This document shows, piece by piece, positions 21,195-31,149 of a stretch of DNA of 64,000 nucleotides (position 1 is the first letter of the stretch; each line of letters opens with the position of its first letter). This DNA is from Stramonita haemastoma (Eukaryota; Mollusca; Gastropoda; Neogastropoda; Muricidae), in NCBI GenBank assembly GCA_030674155.1, contig CM060335.1, positions 46,742,233-46,806,232 of the forward strand. Reading direction: 5' to 3'. Both the position numbers and the translations under genes were made by a program. Under the pieces are notes generated by a model, which saw only the letters and a program-made list of their open reading frames with translations, made no database searches and had not been told where the DNA came from.

Positions 21195-21855
21195 GGGGCA
21201 CCACTGAAGGTTTTGGAAGAGGTGAGCCAATTCAAATACTTAGGCTCCATCCTAACAAAAGATGGCACATCAAACAATGAAGTGAAAGCTCGCATTGCAA
21301 CAGCAACATCTGCTCTGGTCAGACTTGAGAGGATCATCAGAAGCAACAACATCAGCTTCTGCACCAAATACCACCTCTACAAATCCCTCGTGATATCTAT
21401 CCTCCTATATGGCTGTGAATCATGGACTCTGACAGCAGAGTTAGAGAGGAGAATCCAAGCATTCGAGAACAAGTGCCACAGAAGACTCCTCAAAATATCA
21501 TACAAAGAACACAAGACCAATAACTATGTGAAAGAAGAAATCAAAAAGCGTGTAGGCCCCCAAGAGCCTTTGCTCTCCACCATAAAGAGGAGAAAGCTGA
21601 TGTGGTTTGGTCACACCGCAAGACACAACACCTTAGCAAAAACCATCTTGCAAGGAACAGTCGAGGGCAAGAGAAGAAGAGGCCGCCAAAAGAAATCATG
21701 GGTTGACAACATGAAAGACTGGACCGCCCAAGCCCTGCAACACCTCCTACTAGCCACACAGGATCGTGAAGCATGGAAAAAGATCTCCGTTGCGTCTTCT
21801 CATGTCCCCCCTACGTCCTTTGGGAAATGGGACTGAGTGAGTGAGTGAGTGAAGG
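21195..21855 (+). pseudogene. LINE remnant D: C-terminal part of an APE-type RT
   Basis: A frame of about 207 codons (to the stop at 21834-21836) encodes only the region after the RT active site: 'FKYLGSILTKDG' near its start, 'LLYGCESWTL' (about 21400-21430), 'KLMWFGHTARH' (about 21595-21630), 'GRQKKSWVDNMKDW' (about 21681-21722). This order is typical of 3' ends of 'endonuclease-reverse transcriptase' LINEs. The copy is 5'-truncated and ends with a short (GTGA)n tail. Confidence 0.85.
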
Positions 21856-22120
21856 TTTTGTCACCAGCTTTCTCCATTTGTCGCAGTACTCAGCTTTCCA
21901 AAGTATGTCACTCCACACAAGACAGGTCCACTCTCTGATGTTGTCCTCCCATCGTTTTCTCTGTCTACCTCTTTGTCTCCCTCCAGTGCAGATGTTCATG
22001 TGACGTGCTTGTGCCACTCAAGTTTGAGGTTTTTCATTGAATTGAGGAGCTCGTCATATAGTCTGATGGCTTTTTCAATTCTGATTTTTACTTCCTCGTC
22101 AGTTATGTGATATCTGTAAG
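21840..22120 (-). pseudogene. LINE remnant E: 3' end, tail-to-tail with remnant D
   Basis: On the - strand it encodes 'ITDEEVKIRIEKAI' (about 22050-22095) then, after a frameshift near 22010, 'GRQRKRWEDNIREW' and 'WRKLVTK'. These match the same post-RT region as remnant D but in a different subfamily. Its 3' end meets the (GTGA)n tail of D, so the two elements are joined end to end in opposite orientation. Confidence 0.8.
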
Positions 22121-22335
22121 GAGATACCAAGAGGTCTGCAAAAGGTGGACAATAACAGCAGCCAATGAAAGGGCATAGGCAAAGGAGATGAGATGCTTTT
22201 ATTGCAAATGTTTCTCTGATAGGAGATAACCCCCCCATCCTAAAGGTCGACCATAACAACAGCCAATGAAAGGACATAGGCAAAGGAGATGAGAAGCTTT
22301 CATTGCAAATGTTTCTCTGATGGGACATAATACCC
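22120..22335 (+). repeat. Tandem duplication, about 105-bp unit, two copies
   Basis: Both copies contain 'cagccaatgaaagg', 'cataggcaaaggagatgaga' and 'attgcaaatgtttctctgat'. A C-rich run (about 22336-22354) follows. Confidence 0.92.
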
Positions 22336-22554
22336 CCGCCCCCCCCCCCCCCCCCATCCTTTCCCAGGCAGGTCTGACTGCAGTGGGGAGGCTCAGGGCT
22401 GGTGCCTGTAAGAGAAGAGGGACATTCTGTTTCAGAGATCAAACGCGGGAAGCCCTGCAGAAGAGCTGTAGACTGTCAGCAGAGCTCACTTTGTGATCAT
22501 GGTGTATGCAGTGAGTAGTGCCTGTCACCTCAGTCTCTTCTCACATTAATTGTC

Positions 22555-22557
<3 letters not shown>

Positions 22558-22632
<75 letters not shown>
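22558..22632 (+). repeat. (CT)n microsatellite
   Basis: Pure CT tract directly before an S1 SINE head. Confidence 0.98.
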
Positions 22633-22634
<2 letters not shown>

Positions 22635-22723
22635 GGATAGCCTAGTGGTCAGAACATTGCCTGGCAATTTGACGACCCAGATTCGAGTTCCGGTCGAGGA
22701 GATTTTTCTCCTGGAATTAACAT
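22633..22723 (+). mobile_element. S1 SINE head fragment
   Basis: tRNA-like head 'ggatagcctagtggtcagaa' with B-box-like 'gattcgagttcc', then 'gagatttttctcctgg'. The body is replaced by GAT-rich low-complexity DNA. Confidence 0.9.
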
Positions 22724-23115
22724 GATGACGATAATGACGAAAGTGATGATGATGTTAACGATGATGTTGATGATAGTGGTGGGGACAGTGATATATATGT
22801 TTAAAGGTAATGATGGTGACGACGATATATATATATGTTGAAGGTCGTGGTGGCGACAATCATGTATATGTTGAAGGTGACGATGAAAACTGTGATAAGG
22901 ATAATGATCGTGACAAATGATGTAGATAGTAATGATGAAGATCGTGACAATAATATACAGGTGGAAAAAGATGATGGTAGTGTAGATGATGAGGAGGATG
23001 GTGTCAATGATGATAATGTATATGATGTAAGTAGTGATAGTGATGTTGACATACTTGCTGCAGCTGCTGCTGTAGATAATGAGATGCTGATGGTGATGTT
23101 GTATAGATGTTGAAG
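22724..23115 (+). repeat. GAT/GTG-rich degenerate repeat region
   Basis: Imperfect trinucleotides and two or three repeats of a 'tatatgttgaagg' containing unit of about 39 bp. Confidence 0.8.
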
Positions 23116-23295
23116 ATGGCAATGAAGGTGATGATAGCTGGAAGATATTGAGTGTGATTCTGTTTACTTGTAGAATTGGATATTGCAAAATGGCTAAAAA
23201 TGTTCTCTGATACGATGTGTACTGCTCCAAACATATTTTGTAGAGTGGCCCAAAGGCCGAAGTATAATAGAACTTTTCAATGTTCAGTGTTCAGT

Positions 23296-23319
23296 TCTCT
23301 CTCTCTCTCTCTCTCCTCT

Positions 23320-23366
<47 letters not shown>
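23296..23366 (+). repeat. (CT)n microsatellite
   Basis: CT tract with one TCC/TCTT irregularity, directly before the full S1 SINE. Confidence 0.97.
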
Positions 23367-23368
<2 letters not shown>

Positions 23369-23700
23369 GGAAGGATAGCCTAGTGGTCAGAACATTGCGC
23401 TGGCAATTTGACGACGTGGGTTCGAGTTCGGTCGAGGAGATTTTTCTCCTGGAGTTAACATCAGTGCGGACTCCACTCTCCCCAAAAGTCCTTCGGATGA
23501 GACTTTAAACCAAGGCCCCGTGTGCGAACACACGCAGAACATCTTGCGCACACGTTAAATCCTGTTCTGCTTTTTGTAAGAGTAGGCCATCGTGTGCCGG
23601 TGGGAACAGATGACATTTACAAAACTGCATTCACATGGGGACTGGATGTGAAAAAGCACAAGAGTGCTTATTCCATTATCCTCGATATAAAAGAATAAAT

Positions 23701-23704
<4 letters not shown>
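23367..23704 (+). mobile_element. S1 SINE, best full-length copy
   Basis: About 338 bp. tRNA-like head with A-box-like 'tagcctagtggtcagaac' and B-box 'gggttcgagttc', body with 'ccttcggatgagactttaaa' and 'cgcacacgttaaatcctg', and tail 'ctcgatataaaagaataaat'. It serves as the reference for the other S1 copies. It is bracketed by CT and TC tracts. Confidence 0.92.

Positions 23705-23791
<87 letters not shown>
23705..23791 (+). repeat. (TC)n microsatellite
   Basis: Pure TC tract at the tail of the S1 SINE. Confidence 0.98.
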
Positions 23792-23799
<8 letters not shown>

Positions 23800-23999
23800 T
23801 TCATAGTGATCTTGTTGAGTGGATTGATCTCAATCACAGGTCTCTTTACCCCTTAAAAAAGAAAGTGCATGCTAATGACTACCAAACAAAAGCTACAAAA
23901 CCTATCCCATAAACCTTGTCTAGTCCAAATTAAAAAGAAATACATGGAATTAAGCTCTCATCGCAAAAGATCTAGGAATAACAATTGATGAAAATCTCT

Positions 24000-24162
24000 G
24001 CTGGTTCTTCCACATGTCTTATCTCTGCAAATCCATGTGACAATGAGTATACCAGCTGACCAATAGTAAGCACATTCTTTCAAGCACACTATCTGATCTA
24101 TGCAAATCCATGTGACAATGAGTATACCAGCTGACCAAAATAAGCACTTTCTTTCAAGCACA
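24000..24162 (+). repeat. 75-bp tandem repeat, left part
   Basis: Two units with 'atgcaaatccatgtgacaa', 'gagtataccagctgacca' and 'cactttctttcaagcacac'. The array is interrupted by the LTR element and resumes at 30300-30535. Confidence 0.9.
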
Positions 24163-25940
24163 TGTAACGGGTCCTACACGGGAATTATCTAAGTCGCCAC
24201 TCTAATTCCCGTTCCGTCTGATTCGGTACCGGAAATCTTAGAGTTTTAGAATAATTCCTATTTTCTTCAGTAACCCTAAAGAAGAGTAGGGCTCAGCTAC
24301 TTATGGGCCGGGGAGTGATATAGGGGGGATAGAAAAGAGGATAGTAGAAAAATAGGGGAAAAGAAATATAGAAGAGGTAGGAAAGTAGGTGAAGTGAAAT
24401 TAACTAACCTCAACTCACTCAGCAGCCACACTGAACACACTGAACGTGACGAATAACACCATTCATTCAATGTGACTCCAGACCGAGTAAATTGGGTTTA
24501 TAACATATATTCCACAACACAACCTACAACACTACCACATTACACAAAACACCAATGATTAACTGTACTACAAGTACAATTAAGAAAAAACAAAGTATAA
24601 TCTGTCCTAGTTTTTCATACATCAAAAATCAATGGCTCAATCTCCGATCAGGCACACAGAAGGATGAGAGTGGGGATGGGATGATGGTGCGAGGAGATGA
24701 CAAAAAAAAGCTGACGACGACGACGACGACGATGTTCCTGTAATCAAAAGAACATACAATGTAAAAAACATCACCACGACACAATCCATCACTGAGCTTG
24801 TTTACAACACTAAGCTCAATTACCAAAAGGCATTCTCACCCTATTCAATTTACCATTCTCATGAGAATTAAATATTCTCAGAACAATCTAACATCACCTC
24901 TAAAATTATTTCATAATTTTAGTAGTTAGTATTACACACGTTTCATTTACTTTAGAACAGATGATGGTCCATCCTATGAAACTGTGCAAGCATCCCAACA
25001 TGTCTCATTTACTTTAGGACAGATGATGGTCTATCCTATGAAACTGTGCAAGCATTAATTAATAAGAAGGACTAATTTATTTTAAATAAATGTCCACAAT
25101 GACATTCCAATGCCATTTCACCCATTCTAGAATTACTAAATGATTTATCACAAATAAATCACAATTCTAATAATAAAATCATCACTACATAATTTTAATA
25201 ACTTGTCTCACAACATGTCTCATTTACTTTAGGACAGAGGATGGTCCATCCTATGAAACTGTGCAAACATTAATAAAAGGGACTAATTTATTTAAATAAA
25301 TGTCCACAATGACATTCCAATGCCATTTCACCTATTTTAGAATTGCTACATGATTTATTATAAATAAATCACCATTCTTAATGATAAAAATCATTACAAA
25401 ATCAGGTAGGCCTTCACACCCATAATATATTTGTAGTGCAAAACCACACTAGAATATTATTTTAATAATAGCTAAACAATATTCTACCAACAATTAAACA
25501 TACAACAAAACCCATAATGGCGCCAAAATTTAACCCACGCTTCCTTTGTTCCAAGCGATCACGTACCACGTACGTACAAAGTTACGTTCACTGTTAATTC
25601 ACAGGTTGAAAGCCTGTGAAATTAAATCAAACATATAGATTTCATGAACCTTCCAAAACTATTCTGAATTAAGCTGAAATTTGCTTAAACAGATAGTTGG
25701 TGATCAAAAACGAAATTAAGGAAATAAACCAACCTTAATGGGGAACATCTAGACTCAGGAGCGAGTCTCTGTCACGCGTCTCTCCCTCACTAGCCCCAGG
25801 CAGGAAGTGAGATTTAAAAAACAGAGGTATCCCGATAGGCACTCTTTTTTAAGGGGCGATCACTCAACTCTACAAGGGAGTTACTGAACCTAGCGCTTAG
25901 TAACCCAAACACAAAAATACGTTTTGTGAGGGGGGTTACA
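24163..25940 (-). repeat. 3' LTR of the gag-only element
   Basis: Begins TGTAACGGG and ends GTTACA, inverted 6-bp termini on either strand. It carries internal near-duplicates of a 'ttactttaggacagatgatgg' unit and a short GAC repeat (24711-24732). Confidence 0.93.
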
Positions 25941-26423
25941 CACACCCTTCGCAGGAAAATGTTGCTATCTTTTTTTTTTTAAAAAGTGCCAACATTTCAA
26001 ACAAAACACAAACTCTACCCTCTCAGGGTAAAAAACCTTCAAGTCTTGAACTTGAACAAAATGCATACCCAATCCAAGGTGGGTAACAACATTTATCCTA
26101 AAAAATCATTTTAGGCCAAAACCTTTTAAAGCCTCTGGTTAATTTTGATTCTGCATACCTACCCAATCTAATTTGGATACCGGGAACAGAACTCACACAA
26201 AAAACATTCCACATTTTAAAAACATGTAGCAAACATGACTCACAAAGTCACACCCTGCAAATATGCAGCAAAACAAACATTCATAAAAACGTAAACTTAT
26301 AGACTCATAGTCACACTCTGCAAATTAGCAGCAAAATAGAAACATTCAAAAACATGGATTTGTGGACTCACAAAGCCACAACCTGCTAATAAGCAGCAAA
26401 ACATTCACAAACATGAACAAGAG
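25941..26423 (-). other. 3' untranslated region of the gag-only element
   Basis: Downstream of the gag stop on the - strand. It holds three loose copies of an about 66-bp unit ('actcacaaagtcacaccctg', 'aatatgcagcaaaac' type) at 26215-26420. The junction with the 3' LTR reads 'gaagggtgtg' on the - strand, a weak candidate polypurine tract. No pol-like frame is seen. Confidence 0.7.
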
Positions 26424-27293
26424 TTACAGCAATCCTAAATGCATACTTAGTTGCTGCATAACTCCATCCTTCTGTTCCTGCAACTGTTCAGGTTGCACAG
26501 GAACAACATCACACCTGTCGGTCAGATCCGGAGCTTTAACACTGTCAGGATCTCCATGCAAAATGGATCTCCTGGGTGCAGGCACTGGCTTCCATTCCGA
26601 CTTCCCTGGGATGGACTTTTCCCAGCCAGGCCTACCCACACTAGACAACAAACTCCTCTGACCAACTGGCAAAATCTTACGCCTTTTACGGGAGCCATCT
26701 TTCAGGGCATCCCACCGATTGTTGGAAAAAGGCTTGGAAGCACCAATGCCTTGACCACAATCCTTGTTTTCCTGCTTATCAGGAAAACAACTTGGACCGT
26801 CTTTTCCTCTGCACCATTTCCTTCTGGAAAGGTGAGGAAAATGAACATTGTCCCGATGGTTGCCTCTAGGGCTACCATCCACAACCACTTTCTGGTCGCA
26901 TACTTTCCGAACACCACCCTGACTACTACAATTACCTCGCCGATGTGGCGGTATGTAGCAGCCGGGTTTGTTCCTGTAGGAGGATTCTTCGGGTTTTGCA
27001 GAAACCCCGTTCTCACTGACTTTGGCTTTAGTAGCCTTCATCCTCTTTTTCCGCCTTGCCGACTGTGACTTGACCGGGCAATCACGAACAAAATGACCAA
27101 CATCTTTGCATCGGTAGCAGGAACTTTTTGGCTTCTTTGAGTGGCCTCTGAGTCTCTCTGCTACCATGCTTGCCAACTCTTTACAGTTGATGGCCACCTT
27201 TTCCTGTTCCTGATGTGTCCGGCCCGTCACAGCTGACATAAGCCCTGAGGATGATTCCTCTAACTGCCTGACTGACTTCAACAGCGAGGTCAA
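26424..27293 (-). pseudogene. Gag C-terminal part: nucleocapsid zinc knuckle and basic tail
   Basis: A frame of about 289 codons directly continues the capsid frame after a -1 frame change at about 27290. It contains one CCHC zinc knuckle of the form C-x2-C-x4-H-x4-C ('CYRCKDVGHFVRDC', about 27075-27120), followed by a long Arg/Lys-rich stretch and a Pro/Gln-containing end. This is the RNA-packaging part of Gag. It ends at a stop near 26424 with no fusion to protease. The frame change is most likely a single-base indel, because I see no classic slippery heptamer, but a functional shift is not excluded. Confidence 0.82.
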
Positions 27294-27988
27294 GTCAGGC
27301 GACGCAGAACTGGTCTGCCGAACTCATTCTTAAGTTCTCGAGCCATAATGGGCTCACATGACATGAAACTCTTCATGAACACAAAATAAACATTTCTGGC
27401 ACACTCATCATGCGAATACAAATCACACTTATTCAACCGAATAAAATTTGACCACACATGCGCCAGAAAGTCCGATGGATTGTCACTTTTGTCCATCCGC
27501 ATCAGTAAGAACTCGGCCAGCAGTTCCACTTGGGTTTTCACATTGCCGAAGACATCATTTAGACGGTTGACAATGTCCATGGCAGAAGAGCAGGACTTGA
27601 CGAGCTCCCATGCCACACCACGCAGACTGCGCCGAACGCTGGCCAACACATCAGAGGGGGAGTCGTTCCCTCTCATCAGCACATCGACTTGCTCCTCCCA
27701 CTTAGCGAAGTCGACCTCATCACCACCTGTTGGCCTCAATCCAGTGAAGATGCCAAGCGGTGCCAAAGGCGTAGATGGCACCACGTGGACCTGGATCCTG
27801 GTCTGTAGCAGGGCTGCCATCTCAGCATCCTGCTTGTCGACCCTCTCCCTCAACAGGCGGTGACCTTCCTCCAGGGCAGTGAGCGTCTCCCGTAACTGCC
27901 GGTTCTCCTCCTCAACCGCAGTCACCCTCGCTTGTACCCCATCATCTCCCAGTCGCTTCATCTCTGGTCCCTCACTTCGACTGATCAT
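27290..27988 (-). CDS. gag: Gag N-terminal part: coiled coil and PNMA-like capsid
   Basis: Starts at the ATG at 27988 (MISRSEGPEMK) and stops at 27290. Residues about 20-65 form a heptad-rich coiled coil ('VEEENRQLRETLTALEEG'). From about residue 80 a capsid domain follows with 'FTGLRPTGGDEVDFAKWEEQ', 'VRRSLRGVAWELV' and 'RLNDVFGNV'. The F-G-x-P, W-x-x-Q and SLRG-A layout is like Ty3/gypsy-type Gag and the PNMA family of domesticated Gags. It would build the particle shell. The continuation with the zinc knuckle is in another frame (see 26424-27293). An upstream in-frame start codon context is also open, but the ATG at 27988 gives the natural beginning. Confidence 0.8.
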   Translation of the reverse strand: MISRSEGPEMKRLGDDGVQARVTAVEEENRQLRETLTALEEGHRLLRERVDKQDAEMAALLQTRIQVHVVPSTPLAPLGIFTGLRPTGGDEVDFAKWEEQVDVLMRGNDSPSDVLASVRRSLRGVAWELVKSCSSAMDIVNRLNDVFGNVKTQVELLAEFLLMRMDKSDNPSDFLAHVWSNFIRLNKCDLYSHDECARNVYFVFMKSFMSCEPIMARELKNEFGRPVLRRLT

Positions 27989-28019
27989 GATCTTTATGTA
28001 TGAGGAAACTGAACTTACA

Positions 28020-28498
28020 ATTAACATTCAAAATTCCATTTTCAAAAATTTTGTTTCTCTTTCTTTTACAAAAATTTTGTTCTTTTTTTCTTGGAATTTA
28101 AAAATTCCTACACAACTTTATCACACTGTTAACAAAAAAATTAATTTAAGCTAACAACAAAAAATTACTAGGACAACATTTCTGCTCTCAGCAAAATTAC
28201 AATTTTGCTAACCAAAATTTCACTTTCTCTGAAATTTTAATTTCCTTCCACCAAAAATTTCACAATACTGTAAGCCAAAAATTTATTTAGCTAACAACCA
28301 AAACATTCTTTTTCCGAGCAAAATTTTTGCTCACTGCAAAATTTTAATTTTGCCTACACTTTCACTTCCAGTGAAATTAAAATTTTCAAACACACACAAA
28401 AGACGTTACACCTTGTGGAATTCAAAGTTCCACAAAGAACGAAAACTTCCACTCTCAGTGGACTTTCAACTTCAGAAACAACTAGAAAAACACTCCCT
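28020..28498 (-). other. Leader of the gag-only element
   Basis: AT-rich untranslated leader between the primer-binding site and gag, full of short 'caaaattt' type direct and inverted repeats. It probably includes packaging signals, by position only. Confidence 0.6.
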
Positions 28499-28517
28499 AG
28501 CCCCACATTGGGCGCCA
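28499..28517 (-). other. Primer-binding site, tRNA-Lys(CUU) type
   Basis: On the - strand 'TGGCGCCCAATGTGGGGCT' lies four bases inside the 5' LTR. It is complementary to the 3' end of tRNA-Lys(CUU) as I know it (ending CCCCACGTTGGGCGCCA), with one mismatch. Confidence 0.85.
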
Positions 28518-28521
28518 GAAA

Positions 28522-30299
28522 TGTAACGGGTCCTACACGGGAATTATCTAAGTCGCCACTCTAATTCCCGTTCCGTCTGATTCGGTACCGGAAATCTTAG
28601 AGTTTTAGAATAATTCCTATTTTCTTCAGTAACCCTAAAGAAGAGTAGGGCTCAGCTACTTATGGGCCGGGGAGTGATATAGGGGGGATAGAAAAGAGGA
28701 TAGTAGAAAAATAGGGAAAAGAAATATAGAAGAGGTAGGAAAGTAGGTGAAGTGAAATTAACTAACCTCAACTCACTCAGCAGCCACACTGAACACACTG
28801 AACGTGACGAATAACACCATTCATTCAATGTGACTCCAGACCGAGTAAATTGGGTTTATAACATATATTCCACAACACAACCTACAACACTACCACATTA
28901 CACAAAACACCAATGATTAACTGTACTACAAGTACAATTAAGAAAAAACAAAGTATAATCTGTCCTAGTTTTTCATACATCAAAAATCAATGGCTCAATC
29001 TCCGATCAGGCACACAGAAGGATGAGAGTGGGGATGGGATGATGGTGCGAGGAGATGACAAAAAAAAGCTGACGACGACGACGACGACGATGTTCCTGTA
29101 ATCAAAAGAACATACAATGTAAAAAACATCACCACGACACAATCCATCACTGAGCTTGTTTACAACACTAAGCTCAATTACCAAAAGGCATTCTCACCCT
29201 ATTCAATTTACCATTCTCATGAGAATTAAATATTCTCAGAACAATCTAACATCACCTCTAAAATTATTTCATAATTTTAGTAGTTAGTATTACACACGTT
29301 TCATTTACTTTAGAACAGATGATGGTCCATCCTATGAAACTGTGCAAGCATCCCAACATGTCTCATTTACTTTAGGACAGATGATGGTCTATCCTATGAA
29401 ACTGTGCAAGCATTAATTAATAAGAAGGACTAATTTATTTTAAATAAATGTCCACAATGACATTCCAATGCCATTTCACCCATTCTAGAATTACTAAATG
29501 ATTTATCACAAATAAATCACAATTCTAATAATAAAATCATCACTACATAATTTTAATAACTTGTCTCACAACATGTCTCATTTACTTTAGGACAGAGGAT
29601 GGTCCATCCTATGAAACTGTGCAAACATTAATAAAAGGGACTAATTTATTTAAATAAATGTCCACAATGACATTCCAATGCCATTTCACCTATTTTAGAA
29701 TTGCTACATGATTTATTATAAATAAATCACCATTCTTAATGATAAAAATCATTACAAAATCAGGTAGGCCTTCACACCCATAATATATATTTGTAGTGCA
29801 AAACCACACTAGAATATTATTTTAATAATAGCTAAACAATATTCTACCAACAATTAAACATACAACAAAACCCATAATGGCGCCAAAATTTAACCCACGC
29901 TTCCTTTGTTCCAAGCGATCACGTACCACGTACGTACAAAGTTACGTTCACTGTTAATTCACAGGTTGAAAGCCTGTGAAATTAAATCAAACATATAGAT
30001 TTCATGAACCTTCCAAAACTATTCTGAATTAAGCTGAAATTTGCTTAAACAGATAGTTGGTGATCAAAAACGAAATTAAGGAAATAAACCAACCTTAATG
30101 GGGAACATCTAGACTCAGGAGCGAGTCTCTGTCACGCTCTCTCCCTCACTAGCCCCAGGCAGGAAGTGAGATTTAAAAAACAGAGGTATCCCGATAGGCA
30201 CTCTTTTTTAAGGGGCGATCACTCAACTCTACAAGGGAGTTACTGAACCTAGCGCTTAGTAACCCAAACACAAAAATACGTTTTGTGAGGGGGGTTACA
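28522..30299 (-). repeat. 5' LTR of the gag-only element
   Basis: Nearly identical to 24163-25940 and of the same length. Differences seen: one G fewer in a GGGG run, one extra TA in an AT run, and a CG lost near 'gtcacgctctc'. Confidence 0.93.
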
Positions 30300-30535
30300 C
30301 ACACTATCTTATCCATGCAAATCCATGTCCCAAAGAGTATACCAGCTGACCAAAAGTAAGCACTTTCTTTCAAGCACACTATCTTATCTATGCAAATCCA
30401 TGTGACAAAGAGTATACCAGCTGACCAAAATAAGCACTTTCTTTCAAGCACACTATCTTATCTATGCAAATCCATGTGACAAAGAGTATACCAGCTGACC
30501 AAAAGTAAGCACTTTCTTGACTTTCTTTCAAGGAA
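30300..30535 (+). repeat. 75-bp tandem repeat, right part
   Basis: About three units continuing the array of 24000-24162 across the LTR element. Confidence 0.9.
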
Positions 30536-30699
30536 ACTTTTCTTCATAACTTACAGATGACCTAATGATTGGTTACTGTAAAGTTTTGGTGGGTTATAAC
30601 ACTTTAGGTGATTTATTTGCCTCTTACCCATACTTTTTGTATTCTTAAATTGGTTTCTCATGTGTGCAGGTACTTACTTATGCACGTATACGTATTTGT

Positions 30700-30751
30700 G
30701 CATGCACACACAGACACACAGACACAGACACACACAGACAGACACACAGAG

Positions 30752-30798
<47 letters not shown>
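30700..30798 (+). repeat. (CA)n microsatellite with CAGA variants
   Basis: CA-rich tract, pure in its right half, abutting a headless S1 SINE. Confidence 0.95.
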
Positions 30799-30801
<3 letters not shown>

Positions 30802-30975
30802 CATACGCAGAACATTTTGTGCACACATTAAAACCTGTTACACATTTTGCAAGAGTAGGCCATTGTGTGCCGGTTGGAATGGATGACAACATTTACAAAA
30901 CCGCGTACACACAAGGACTGGATGTAAAAAAAATCGCATAAGTGCTTATTCCATTATTTTCAAAATTAAAGAATT
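30799..30975 (+). mobile_element. S1 SINE, body and tail only
   Basis: Begins within 'acgcagaacattttgtgcac' and continues to 'cttattccattattttc'. The head is replaced by a CA tract, as in the copy at 4729-4910. Confidence 0.85.
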
Positions 30976-31149
30976 TTTAAAATGCTTTTACCCTTACTGC
31001 AAAGACTATGACACACTTATAAAGCCTTATCTTATATATGGTGAAATTGGAATATACATACCCTCGATCTGTTCTAATGGTACAAAACTGATCAGATTTT
31101 GGTCTGGTTTTATTACTGACAGTTCTGACAAATCTTCATCAAAATAGTA

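Larger units (their letters stand above)
24163..30299 (-). mobile_element. Gag-only LTR retrotransposon, near-intact ends
   Basis: Two LTRs of 1778 bp (24163-25940, 28522-30299) flank a 2581-bp internal region. The LTRs differ by about three small indels and very few substitutions, so insertion is recent. Transcription runs on the - strand: 5' LTR at the right, tRNA-Lys-type primer-binding site, leader, gag, 3' UTR, 3' LTR at the left. No protease, reverse transcriptase, RNase H or integrase is present between the LTRs, so the element is non-autonomous. CACA (24159-24162 and 30300-30303) is a likely 4-bp target duplication, and the 75-bp repeat array is rejoined exactly when the element is removed. 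Confidence 0.93.

Noticed and set aside
24555..24743. Identical small frames at 24555 and 28913 as a duplicated gene
   Set aside because: They lie at the same place in the two LTRs and have no protein similarity; they are chance frames in the repeat.
26451..27068. Plus-strand frame of 205 codons opposite gag
   Set aside because: Shadow of the - strand Gag frame with no recognisable domain.
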